Positions 36,418 to 43,588 of a stretch of DNA of 64,000 bases are shown here, one piece after another (the first letter of the stretch is position 1; every line of letters starts with the position of its first letter). Both the position numbers and the translations under genes were made by a program. The DNA comes from Streptomyces sp. SS1-1 (GTDB taxonomy: Bacteria; Actinomycetota; Actinomycetes; Streptomycetales; Streptomycetaceae). The notes beneath the pieces were generated by a model. The model was not told the origin of the DNA and did no database searches. It was given only the letters and a program-made list of their open reading frames with translations. Where the stretch lies: contig NZ_WBXN01000004.1 of the NCBI RefSeq assembly GCF_008973465.1, positions 6,612,501 to 6,676,500 of the forward strand. The letters are read 5' to 3'.

Positions 36418-36492
36418 GTGAGCACGACGGGGGAGAACGCGAGCGGCCCGCGCGGTCGCGGGTTCATGGCGCGCACGGGGGTGGCGCCATGA
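36418..36492 (+). CDS. possible leaderless 24-codon leader ORF before the PARG-like gene
   Basis: GTG at 36418 opens a 24-residue frame rich in Gly, Arg and Thr that ends exactly on the PARG-like gene start: its TGA overlaps the ATG at 36489 (ATGA). A putative promoter places transcription initiation at this GTG. Translation of the small ORF would then deliver ribosomes to the main start, which itself has no good Shine-Dalgarno. This could be chance; the peptide sequence has no recognised motif. Confidence 0.4.
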   Translation: MSTTGENASGPRGRGFMARTGVAP

Positions 36493-37313
36493 GCGCGCGC
36501 CTGCGCGGCATCGCCAAGGAGACCGAGGAGATCGTCGCCGCGGGCTCCTACCGCGCGCCGGACGGCCGCGAGGTGTCCCTCGCCGCCGTCGTCCGCGCGG
36601 CCCGCGAGAGCACGCGGATGTTCGGCCCCGACCCCGTCCCCGTCCCGGACGCCGCCCCGGTGACGACGTCGTTCGAGGTCACCGGGGAGAGCAGCCTGGA
36701 GGCGGCCCGCCGCCTCGGCGCCGGCACCGCCGTGCTGAACTTCGCCTCCGCCCGCAATCCCGGCGGCGGCTTCCTGAACGGCGCGCAGGCCCAGGAGGAG
36801 GCCCTGTGCCGCGCCTCGGCCCTGTACACGTGCCTGCGGGCGGCACCCGCGTTCTACGACCACCACCGCGCCCATCGCGACCCGTTCTACACGGACCGTG
36901 TCATCCACGCGCCGGGCGTGCCCGTCTTCCGTGACGACCGGGGCCGGCTGCTCGCCGAGCCGTACACGGCGGGCTTCCTGACCGCCGCCGCGCCCAACGC
37001 GGGCGTCGTCCGGCGCACGGTCCCGGAGCGCGCCGGCGAGCTGCCCCGCGCGCTCGCCGTCCGCGCCGAGCGGGTGCTGGAGGTCGCCGCCGCGCACGGC
37101 TACCGGCGGCTGGTGCTCGGCGCCTGGGGCTGCGGCGTCTTCCAGAACGACCCGGCGCGGGTCGCGGAGGCGTTCCGGGGCCTGCTCGAACCGGGCGGAC
37201 GGTTCGGCTCCGCGTTCGAGCGCGTGGTCTTCGGCGTTCTCGACCGCACCCGGGACGGCGCGACCCGCGCCGCGTTCGCCGCCGCGTTCCCCGTGGGTCA
37301 GGTCCAGCCGTAG
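36489..37313 (+). CDS. bacterial-type poly(ADP-ribose) glycohydrolase (TIGR02452 family)
   Basis: A 274-aa macrodomain-like protein. The diagnostic PARG signature is present in FASARNPGGGFLNGAQAQEE (GGG-x6-QEE type, about residues 94-110), preceded by LGAGTAVLNFAS and followed by VLGAWGCGVFQNDP. The family removes poly(ADP-ribose) by exo-hydrolysis; the target in Streptomyces is unproven. Its last 16 bases overlap the end of the convergent MazF-like gene. Confidence 0.85.
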   Translation: MSARLRGIAKETEEIVAAGSYRAPDGREVSLAAVVRAARESTRMFGPDPVPVPDAAPVTTSFEVTGESSLEAARRLGAGTAVLNFASARNPGGGFLNGAQAQEEALCRASALYTCLRAAPAFYDHHRAHRDPFYTDRVIHAPGVPVFRDDRGRLLAEPYTAGFLTAAAPNAGVVRRTVPERAGELPRALAVRAERVLEVAAAHGYRRLVLGAWGCGVFQNDPARVAEAFRGLLEPGGRFGSAFERVVFGVLDRTRDGATRAAFAAAFPVGQVQP

Positions 37314-37744
37314 CGCTCGTGCAGCCGGCGCCGGACCAGGTCGAAGCGGCCCCGGTCCAGGGCGCACGCCTCCCGGCGCATCCCGTCCTCGTGCAGACGC
37401 AGCACCCGGTCGACGCCCACCCAGGAGTCCCGGCCGGTGCGGTCCCAGGGGCCGCTGCCGATGGCCACCCACTCACGGTCGCCGTCGTGCGCCTTGCTGG
37501 ACAGCTGCACCGCGAGGAAGGTCCCGGCGGCCTCCCGCGCCACCACGAGCACCGGGCGGTCCTTGCCCCGGCCGTCGTTCTCCTCGAAGGGCACCCAGGT
37601 CCAGACGATCTCCCCGGGGTCCGGGTCGCCGTCGTGCTCGGGCGCGTACTCGGTGCGGACCCTGCCGACGGCGCGCGGGTCGGCCTCGGTGGTGGCGGAA
37701 CGGCCGTACCGGCCCGGGACGTTCTCTTCGGTGTGCGTGTTCAC
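37298..37744 (-). CDS. PemK/MazF-like protein without antitoxin
   Basis: A 148-aa protein with the PemK/MazF-type core: GEIVWTWVPFEENDGRGKDRPVLVV, then AVQLSSKAHDGD and SWVGVDRVLRLHEDGM. MazF proteins are mRNA endonucleases. No small antitoxin gene is next to it, and it has about 35 extra N-terminal residues, so it may be a solitary or housekeeping member rather than a toxin. It overlaps the PARG-like gene by 16 bp at the 3' ends. Confidence 0.8.
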   Translation of the reverse strand: MNTHTEENVPGRYGRSATTEADPRAVGRVRTEYAPEHDGDPDPGEIVWTWVPFEENDGRGKDRPVLVVAREAAGTFLAVQLSSKAHDGDREWVAIGSGPWDRTGRDSWVGVDRVLRLHEDGMRREACALDRGRFDLVRRRLHERYGWT

Positions 37745-37786
37745 GCAGGCACCCTAAGGGCTGTCCCCACCGCCCGGTCCAGAGGG

Positions 37787-39211
37787 TCAGCCGGCCGCGA
37801 CCGGTGCCGTCTCGCCCTGCTGCGGGGGCCACAGTTCGTGCCAGCGCAGCTCCGACTCCAGTTGCGCGGCGAGGGAGATGAGCAGCGGCTCGCTGTGGGC
37901 CGGGCCGAGCAGCTGGCCGCCGACGGGCAGGGAGCCCACGAAGCCGGCCGGGACGTTGACCCCGGGCCAGCCCAGCACGTTCCACGGCCACGCGTACGGG
38001 CAGGCGGCGATCATCGCCCGGTCGGTGGCGAAGCCGCCGAGCCCGGCCAGCGCGCCGATCCGGGGCGGGGGAGCTGCGGTCGTCGGCGCGAGGACGACGT
38101 CGTAGGTCTCGTAGAACCGGCCGATCCGGCGGTGCAGGACCGCCTCCGCGCGCCGGGCCGCCCGCAGCGGGGGCCCGCCGAGCAGCCGGCCCAGCCGGAC
38201 GGCCCCGCGGGTGCGCGGGTCCAGGAGCGCGGGGGAGGGCACGTCGGCCGCCCACTCGGCGATCCCGGCCGTGGCACGCGGCACGAACGTCAGCCCGATC
38301 CGCCCGTACGGCGGGTCGGCCTCCTCCACGTCGTGGCCCAACGCGGCGAGCCGCGCGGCGAGTTCGATGACCTTGGCCCGCACCTCGGGCTGCAGCCGGG
38401 CGGGCACCGCGGTGAACGGCGGCTTGAGGGAGAGCGCGATCCGCAGCCGGCCCGGGTCGCGGCCGACGGCGCCCGAGGCGTGGACGGCCGGCGGGCGGTG
38501 CGGGTCGCGCGGATGGTTGCCGGCGGCCGCGTCCAGCAGCAGCGCCGCGTCGGCGACCGTGCGGGCGAGGGTGCCGTTGACGGTGATGCCCTTGAAGGAC
38601 TCGCCGCGCGGCCAGGTGGAGATGCGCCCCCGCTGCGGCTTGATACCGATCAGATGCGTCCAGGAGGCCGGGATGCGGACCGAGCCCGCGCCGTCCGAGC
38701 CCAGGGCCGCCGGCACCAGACCGGCCGCCACCGCCGCCGCGGACCCGCCGGAGGAGCCGCCCGGCGTGTGGTCCGGGTTCCAGGGGTTGCGCGTGGCGCC
38801 GAAGGCGGGCCCCTCAGTGAACGGCCACTGCCCCAGCTCGCAGGTGTTGGTCTTGCCGACGATCACCGCCCCGGCCGCGCGCAGCCGCCGTACCGCCTCT
38901 CCGTCCTCGGCGGCCGGCGGGAACTCGCCGCGGCAGCCGAACGCGGTGGGCTCGCCGGCCACGTCCATGTCGTCCTTGACCGCGACCGGCACGCCGAGCA
39001 GCGGCAGCCGCTCACCGGAGGCCAGCCGCTCGTCCGCCGCCCGCGCCTCCGCGAGGGCGGCCTCGGCCCTGACCACCCGGAACGCGTTCAGCGACCCCTG
39101 CGTGGCCTCGATGCGCGCCAGCGCCTCGGCGACGAGCGTCCGCGAGGTCACCTCCCCGTCGGCCAGCGCGCGGGCGGACTCCACGAGACCTGCGGCACGG
39201 TCGGGCGTCAT
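37787..39211 (-). CDS. amidase (amidase signature family)
   Basis: A 474-aa amidase. The catalytic Lys is in VAVKDDMD (about residue 80) and the Ser-cisSer region in TPGGSSGGSAAAVAAG, with GSDGAGSVRIPASW following. The C-terminal LGWPGVNVPAG is also typical. It may hydrolyse amides or indole-acetamide-like substrates. GGAGGT precedes the ATG at 39211. The frame stays open upstream, but that part is non-conserved and includes a hairpin. Confidence 0.9.
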   Translation of the reverse strand: MTPDRAAGLVESARALADGEVTSRTLVAEALARIEATQGSLNAFRVVRAEAALAEARAADERLASGERLPLLGVPVAVKDDMDVAGEPTAFGCRGEFPPAAEDGEAVRRLRAAGAVIVGKTNTCELGQWPFTEGPAFGATRNPWNPDHTPGGSSGGSAAAVAAGLVPAALGSDGAGSVRIPASWTHLIGIKPQRGRISTWPRGESFKGITVNGTLARTVADAALLLDAAAGNHPRDPHRPPAVHASGAVGRDPGRLRIALSLKPPFTAVPARLQPEVRAKVIELAARLAALGHDVEEADPPYGRIGLTFVPRATAGIAEWAADVPSPALLDPRTRGAVRLGRLLGGPPLRAARRAEAVLHRRIGRFYETYDVVLAPTTAAPPPRIGALAGLGGFATDRAMIAACPYAWPWNVLGWPGVNVPAGFVGSLPVGGQLLGPAHSEPLLISLAAQLESELRWHELWPPQQGETAPVAAG

Positions 39212-39648
39212 ACGGGGCACCTCCGGGACGACGATGTCTACCGAACGGTAACCTCCGGCGGGCCGGGGCGAAACGTTTTCGCCCCGGTGTGGCTCGAGGG
39301 CGGCGCGCCCGGCCTCGGTGAAGGCGGTCGCCTCCCGCCGGGCCGCGACCAGGTGGAGGCGCTGGGCGGTCCCCCCCGGCGTGCGCGGCGTCCCCGCCGT
39401 GCGGGTCCGTGCGGAAGCCGCAGCCGTCGATCTGGCCGGCGCGGCGGAGGGCGTCACTTCACCCACCGGCGCGCCCAACGCCCGTCAGCCACCGCTGACT
39501 TCGGCGTGCGGCAGCCCTCCCCGTGCCACCTTGATCCTCAATGTTGAACATGTGACGTATGTGCACTTGTGAGAAAAGATGCGCCTTCTGAGGCGATGTG
39601 GTCATCTGGGTTGTGGAGGCTATGGCTGACCCCAGAGGAGATGGTGAT
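39212..39648. other. 437-bp non-coding region with palindromes and AT-rich promoter zone
   Basis: No convincing gene. It contains TACCGAACGGTA (39239-39250) just upstream of the amidase, a perfect 11-bp-arm inverted repeat at 39263-39287, a GC-rich part (39290-39520) whose minus-strand frame might be a decayed gene end, and an AT-rich zone (39530-39590) with a 9-bp-period repeat of TGT(T/G) units. The AT-rich zone is the probable promoter of the peptide operon that starts at 39649. Confidence 0.5.
39263..39287. repeat. perfect 11-bp inverted repeat
   Basis: CCGGGGCGAAA, three bases (CGT), then the exact complement. It could be an operator for a homodimeric regulator of the amidase, or a hairpin. 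No complete gene ends nearby that would need a terminator. Confidence 0.7.
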
Positions 39649-39834
39649 ATGCCTTCCATGGACAAGGCGACCAAGGACACGACCGGCGTCCGTACGGACC
39701 TCGACGCGGCCCTCGACCCCGCAGAGCCCGACGGAGTGTTTCGTGACAGCCGGGAGTGCGCCGCCCTGGCGCTGCTCTCCGGAGAAACCGCGCTGCTGCT
39801 GTCCCCGCCGACCCCGCGCCCGAAGAAGGGCTAG
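39649..39834 (+). CDS. 61-aa peptide of unknown function, first gene of a five-gene unit
   Basis: A small acidic peptide with many Asp residues in its first two thirds, one Cys (RDSRECAALALL) and a short proline/basic tail ending SPPTPRPKKG. The ATG at 39649 is chosen because GAGGAG lies 8 bases upstream; in-frame ATGs at 39622 and 39658 are alternatives. No signal peptide or membrane segment. It precedes four coupled genes and could be a peptide substrate (precursor) or a small regulator. I do not recognise the family. Confidence 0.55.
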   Translation: MPSMDKATKDTTGVRTDLDAALDPAEPDGVFRDSRECAALALLSGETALLLSPPTPRPKKG

Positions 39835-39865
39835 AGGACCGGCGAACCCGACAGGAGCACGCTGA

Positions 39866-40573
39866 ATGGAGCAGTCAGGCACTTCGGCCCTCTTGCAGGG
39901 CGCGGTGCAGGACCTTGCGTCCGACGTGGTCTCCGCCCTCCGGGGCGGGGACCATGTGCGCATGTCCGGCACCTCCGCACTGGACGACGCCGAGGGCAGT
40001 CTCACCCTCGCGGCCGTGCGGGTACTGGGAGCGGATCTGCTGCTCCCGCACGTCCTCTTCCCTACGCCACCCGACCCCGAGGCGCTCGCCGCCTTCCGCC
40101 GCACCGCCGAGGCGTACCCGCCCCGCCCCGACGCCGGCCCGACCGTCCACTGGAGCCACTGGGCGATGCGCCGCACCCTCGCGCGCCTCGGCTCCCCCCT
40201 GCCCCCGCCGTCCGGCACCGACGCCGGGGAACCCGGGACCGCCTGGCTGGAGACGGCCGGCTGGCAGGCGCTGACCCATCAACTCGCCGTCCTGGCCGCT
40301 TTGGCCGTGCCCGGGGAGGACAGCCCGGTGGCCCGCGTGGCGCGCGGCCGCCCCGTGGACCTCGCCCGCGGCTTCGTCCGGGCGGTACGCCGCCGGGACT
40401 GGCAGCAGGCCGCCGGAGCGGGACGCTGGCTCACCGTCGTCGACGGCGTGCCGGACACCCTCGGACTCGAAGCGGGCCTGGACTTCGTGGAGCTGATGGG
40501 CGGCACCGACCCCCGGGTCGCGCTCCAGGTGCAGGCCGCGCGGGTCATGCGGGCGGCCGGAGCACTCGTATGA
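39866..40573 (+). CDS. hypothetical protein, second gene of the unit
   Basis: A 235-aa protein, mostly helical, without signal peptide, membrane span or recognised motif. It has a polar N-terminus (SALLQGAVQDLASDVVSALR), then WSHWAMRRTLARLG and a C-terminal half with FVRAVRRRDWQQAAGAGRWL. AGGAGC lies 7 bases before the ATG. Its stop overlaps the next start (ATGA). It may be an adaptor for its neighbours; no function can be assigned. Confidence 0.75.
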   Translation: MEQSGTSALLQGAVQDLASDVVSALRGGDHVRMSGTSALDDAEGSLTLAAVRVLGADLLLPHVLFPTPPDPEALAAFRRTAEAYPPRPDAGPTVHWSHWAMRRTLARLGSPLPPPSGTDAGEPGTAWLETAGWQALTHQLAVLAALAVPGEDSPVARVARGRPVDLARGFVRAVRRRDWQQAAGAGRWLTVVDGVPDTLGLEAGLDFVELMGGTDPRVALQVQAARVMRAAGALV

Positions 40574-41535
40574 CGGCGACGGACGTCGCGCGGATCCAGG
40601 AGGTGGGCGCCGCCGCGCTCGCCTGGCTGACCGCCCACCGGGACGAGTTCGCCCTCGGCGAGGGCGCGCTCGCCGCCGACGGACAGGTCGACGCCACCTG
40701 GAAGCCCCTCGGGGAACTGGCCCAGACCTGTACGAGCGTCCTCGCGGCCGTCCCGGCCGGTGACCCGCTGCACGAGGCCGCCGCCGGCCTGCTGCGGTTC
40801 GCCTGGCGGCAGACCGGCCAGGGGGAGCTGTTCCTGCGCCTCCAGCGACTGGAGCCGTTCGCGACGTACCCGCTGGAGATCTACTCCGTGTTCGCCTCCG
40901 CCGGGCTGCGGCACCCCGGCTACGAGACGGCCGCCGCCACCACCGCCCGCACCCGCGGCTGGCGGCTGACGGAACAGGACCCGACCCGCCGGCTCGGCGT
41001 GCTCAAGGCCGAGCGGCGCGCCGGCATCCACCGGGCCGAGGACGCCGAGCGGATCCTGCGGGACACCTGGCTGGGCGGCCTCCCGGAACCCTGGACGTTC
41101 GAACGGTCCGCCGGGTACGCGCTCACCCACGTCGTCTTCCACCTCACCGACTGGGGCCGCGCCCCCGACGGCGTCCCCGCGGACCTGTCCGCCTACCTCG
41201 CCCACTGGCTGCCCGCCTGGCTCGACACCTGCCTCGACGCCGGGATGTGGGACCTGAGCTGTGAACTGCTCGTCGTGGCGGCGAGCCTGCCGGACCCGCC
41301 CGACCCCGGCGTCCTGCGGGACGCGTGGCCCCGGATCGCCGACGCGCAGTGCGCCTCGGGCGCCCTCCCGCAGCAGGAGTACGGCGACGGGCGGGAGCCG
41401 GACTTCCCGCACTGCTACCACTCCACGCTCATGGCCGCCTTCGCCGCCGCGCGGTGCCTCACCCGTCCGACCGCCGAGGCCGCCGCCGGCGCCGGCGCAC
41501 ACCACCGGTACAGGGGACAAGGAGTGCCCGGATGA
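40570..41535 (+). CDS. helical protein of unknown function (DUF6895-like), paralogue 1
   Basis: A 321-aa protein paralogous to the next gene. Shared segments: WKPLGELAQTC against FKPVGELALIC, PLEIYSVF against PFEVYLPY, DPTRRLGVLKAERR against DPNRRLGLAAFQRR, THVVFHLTDWG against THTVFHLTEWG, YLAHWLPAWLDTCLD against YLTTWLPVWIDDWLD, and YHSTLMAAFA against YHPTLVAAFA. The repeating helices suggest an alpha/alpha barrel. The invariant His, Asp and Glu residues could form an active site. The DUF number is recalled, not checked. Both ends overlap neighbours by ATGA. Confidence 0.75.
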   Translation: MTATDVARIQEVGAAALAWLTAHRDEFALGEGALAADGQVDATWKPLGELAQTCTSVLAAVPAGDPLHEAAAGLLRFAWRQTGQGELFLRLQRLEPFATYPLEIYSVFASAGLRHPGYETAAATTARTRGWRLTEQDPTRRLGVLKAERRAGIHRAEDAERILRDTWLGGLPEPWTFERSAGYALTHVVFHLTDWGRAPDGVPADLSAYLAHWLPAWLDTCLDAGMWDLSCELLVVAASLPDPPDPGVLRDAWPRIADAQCASGALPQQEYGDGREPDFPHCYHSTLMAAFAAARCLTRPTAEAAAGAGAHHRYRGQGVPG

Positions 41536-42452
41536 CCGACACCCGTCTCATGCACACCGTCGGCGTCCGCGCCCTGGAGTGGCTGTGGGCCCACCGCGAC
41601 GGATTCCGCCTCGACCCCGACGCCGACCCCCGGATCGGCTTCCTCGACCGCTTCAAACCCGTCGGCGAACTCGCCCTGATCTGCCGGGTCCTGTTCCGGG
41701 AGGGCGTGGCCGGGTCCCGGCAGGCCGACCTGGCCCGGCGGCTCCTCGACCACACCTGGCGCGAGACCCTGGACGGCGGGCGCATGCTGGCCCGCGGCCA
41801 GCGCGTCGAACCCCTGTCGCCGATCCCCTTCGAGGTGTACCTGCCGTACAAGGAACTCGGGTACACCGAGCCCGAGGTGGAGCGCGCGGTGCGCCTCTAC
41901 CACCGGCTGGAGAGCTGGTCGGCGCTCGAGGTGGACCCGAACCGGCGACTCGGACTGGCCGCGTTCCAGCGGCGCTTCGGCCTCGCCCCGCGCACGCCCG
42001 AGACGGACCTCGCGGCCGCCACCTGGCTGGGCCACACCCCCGAACCGTGGACCGTCAGCGGCCGCATCGCCTACGACGTCACCCACACCGTCTTCCACCT
42101 GACCGAGTGGGGGGCACGCCCCGAGGGGCTGCCGCCGCACCTCGCCGACTACCTCACGACGTGGCTGCCGGTCTGGATCGACGACTGGCTGGACCTGGAG
42201 CGCTGGGACCTGCTCGGCGAACTCCTCGTCGTCGACGCCTGCCTGCCCCGCCCCACCCTGGACGAGCGGGCCTGGGCCGGTTTCGCCGCCGCGCAGCAGG
42301 CCGACGGCGCCATGCCGGACGTGCGGTCCATGCCCGAGGGCGACCCGGACGAGGTGTTCGACCTCGTGTACCACCCGACGCTGGTGGCCGCGTTCGCCTC
42401 GGTGCTGGCCACCTCACGGGCCCTGACCGCCCTCACCCACGCCACCGCATGA
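41532..42452 (+). CDS. helical protein of unknown function (DUF6895-like), paralogue 2
   Basis: A 306-aa paralogue of the preceding protein with the same order of conserved blocks, including THTVFHLTEWG near residue 182 and LVYHPTLVAAFAS near the C-terminus. No signal peptide or membrane helix, so it is cytoplasmic. Two diverged copies side by side suggest a heterodimer or two successive steps on one substrate. It overlaps the genes on both sides by ATGA, indicating stoichiometric translation. Confidence 0.75.
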   Translation: MTDTRLMHTVGVRALEWLWAHRDGFRLDPDADPRIGFLDRFKPVGELALICRVLFREGVAGSRQADLARRLLDHTWRETLDGGRMLARGQRVEPLSPIPFEVYLPYKELGYTEPEVERAVRLYHRLESWSALEVDPNRRLGLAAFQRRFGLAPRTPETDLAAATWLGHTPEPWTVSGRIAYDVTHTVFHLTEWGARPEGLPPHLADYLTTWLPVWIDDWLDLERWDLLGELLVVDACLPRPTLDERAWAGFAAAQQADGAMPDVRSMPEGDPDEVFDLVYHPTLVAAFASVLATSRALTALTHATA

Positions 42453-43525
42453 GCGCCCCCCTGGCGCCGTGGCCGGGCGCGGCCGAGGACACCGCTCGCC
42501 GGGCCGCCGTCCCCCGCGGGGAGCACGACGGCCTGACCGAGCGGCTGGTGCGGGCCGTCGACGCCGTGGACGCCCCCGACGTCGTCCTCGCGCTGTCCCG
42601 CGACGGCCGCCGCACCGTGCACTGCGGGGGCACCGCTGTGTCCCCGGCGGTGCCCCGGCAGGACCTGCGCTACGAGATCGGCTCGGCCTCCAAGGCGTTC
42701 ACCGGACTGCTGTTGGCGCGGCTCGTCGACAGCGGCCTGCTGACCGGGGGTGAACCCGCCGCGGCCTGTCTGCGGCCGGGTGCGCCCGTCGGCGCCGACC
42801 CCGTGACCCTCGCCCACCTCGTCACGCACACCGGGGGACTGCCCGCCCTGCCGCCCGGCTTCCACCGCACGGCGCTGCCCGCCTGGCGCACCAACCCCTA
42901 CGGCCGCTACCCCGCCGAACGGGTCGTCGACGCCTTCCTGAGCCACCGCCCCCGGCACCGGCCCGGCACCCGCTGGCACTACTCCAACTTCGGCGTCGCC
43001 GTGCTCGGGCACGCCCTGGCCACCGTCACCGGCACGCCCTGGGACGAACTGCTCGCCGCCCACGTGCTGCGCCCGCTCGGCCTGCACGCCACCTCCCTGC
43101 GCCCGGAGGACCCGAAGACCGACGCCACCGGGCACGCCAAGGACGGCCGCACCCCCACGCTCCCCTTCGACGCCGGCGGTTTCGACGCGGCCGGTGCCGT
43201 CCGGGCCACCCCGCACGACCTGCTCACCTTCCTGGAGGCGCACCTCGACCCGGCCGGCTCCCCGGCGGCCGGCGCGCTGCGCGCGGTGCGCACCCCGGTG
43301 CTGCGGCGCGGCCGGGGACACGTCCACGAGCACACCGTGGCGTGGTTCCGGCACCCCACCGACGGCGGGCCGATGTACTTCCACAGCGGGGCCACCCTCG
43401 GCCAGCAGGCCTTCCTCGGCTTCCGGCCGGACACCGGGACGGCGCTGGTCGCGGTGTGCACCCGCCGCTACCGCGCCCGCGACCCGTTCGTGCCCACGGC
43501 GTACGCGCTGCTCGCCGAGGACTGA
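42449..43525 (+). CDS. serine beta-lactamase-fold hydrolase, last gene of the unit
   Basis: A 358-aa class C beta-lactamase/PBP-like enzyme. Active-site motifs: S79-x-x-K82 in EIGSASKAFTG, Y178-S-N in WHYSNFG, and HSG in MYFHSGATLG. THTGGLPALPPGF is the usual lid segment. It lacks a signal peptide, so it should act inside the cell, unlike exported beta-lactamases; an esterase, peptidase or transacylase role on a small molecule or peptide is likely. Its start overlaps the previous stop (ATGA) and a large hairpin follows. Confidence 0.88.
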   Translation: MSAPLAPWPGAAEDTARRAAVPRGEHDGLTERLVRAVDAVDAPDVVLALSRDGRRTVHCGGTAVSPAVPRQDLRYEIGSASKAFTGLLLARLVDSGLLTGGEPAAACLRPGAPVGADPVTLAHLVTHTGGLPALPPGFHRTALPAWRTNPYGRYPAERVVDAFLSHRPRHRPGTRWHYSNFGVAVLGHALATVTGTPWDELLAAHVLRPLGLHATSLRPEDPKTDATGHAKDGRTPTLPFDAGGFDAAGAVRATPHDLLTFLEAHLDPAGSPAAGALRAVRTPVLRRGRGHVHEHTVAWFRHPTDGGPMYFHSGATLGQQAFLGFRPDTGTALVAVCTRRYRARDPFVPTAYALLAED

Positions 43526-43534
43526 CGGAAGATC

Positions 43535-43585
43535 GACGCACCGCGGCCGGTGCGGGGCCCGGCCCCGCACCGGCCGCGGTGCGTC
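43535..43585. terminator. large bidirectional hairpin terminator
   Basis: Arms of at least 23 bp, perfect, beginning GACGCACCGCGGCCGGTGCG, with a 5-base CCCGG centre that can pair further. It is placed between the stops of the beta-lactamase-like gene and the convergent protease gene. Confidence 0.9.
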
Positions 43586-43588
43586 CCG

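Noticed and set aside
37298..37744. A complete toxin-antitoxin module
   Set aside because: No antitoxin-like small ORF is adjacent on either strand; the neighbouring PARG-like gene is an enzyme on the opposite strand.
39288..39478. Minus-strand frame upstream of the amidase (ends ...EAGRAALEPH) as a degraded gene or an N-terminal extension of the amidase
   Set aside because: It crosses the 11-bp palindrome, has no start signal, and the amidase has a strong Shine-Dalgarno at 39211; too little remains to identify a gene.
42149..43570. A 473-codon minus-strand frame opposite the beta-lactamase-like gene
   Set aside because: The plus-strand protein has SxxK, YSN and HSG motifs; the minus frame has none and crosses the terminator hairpin.
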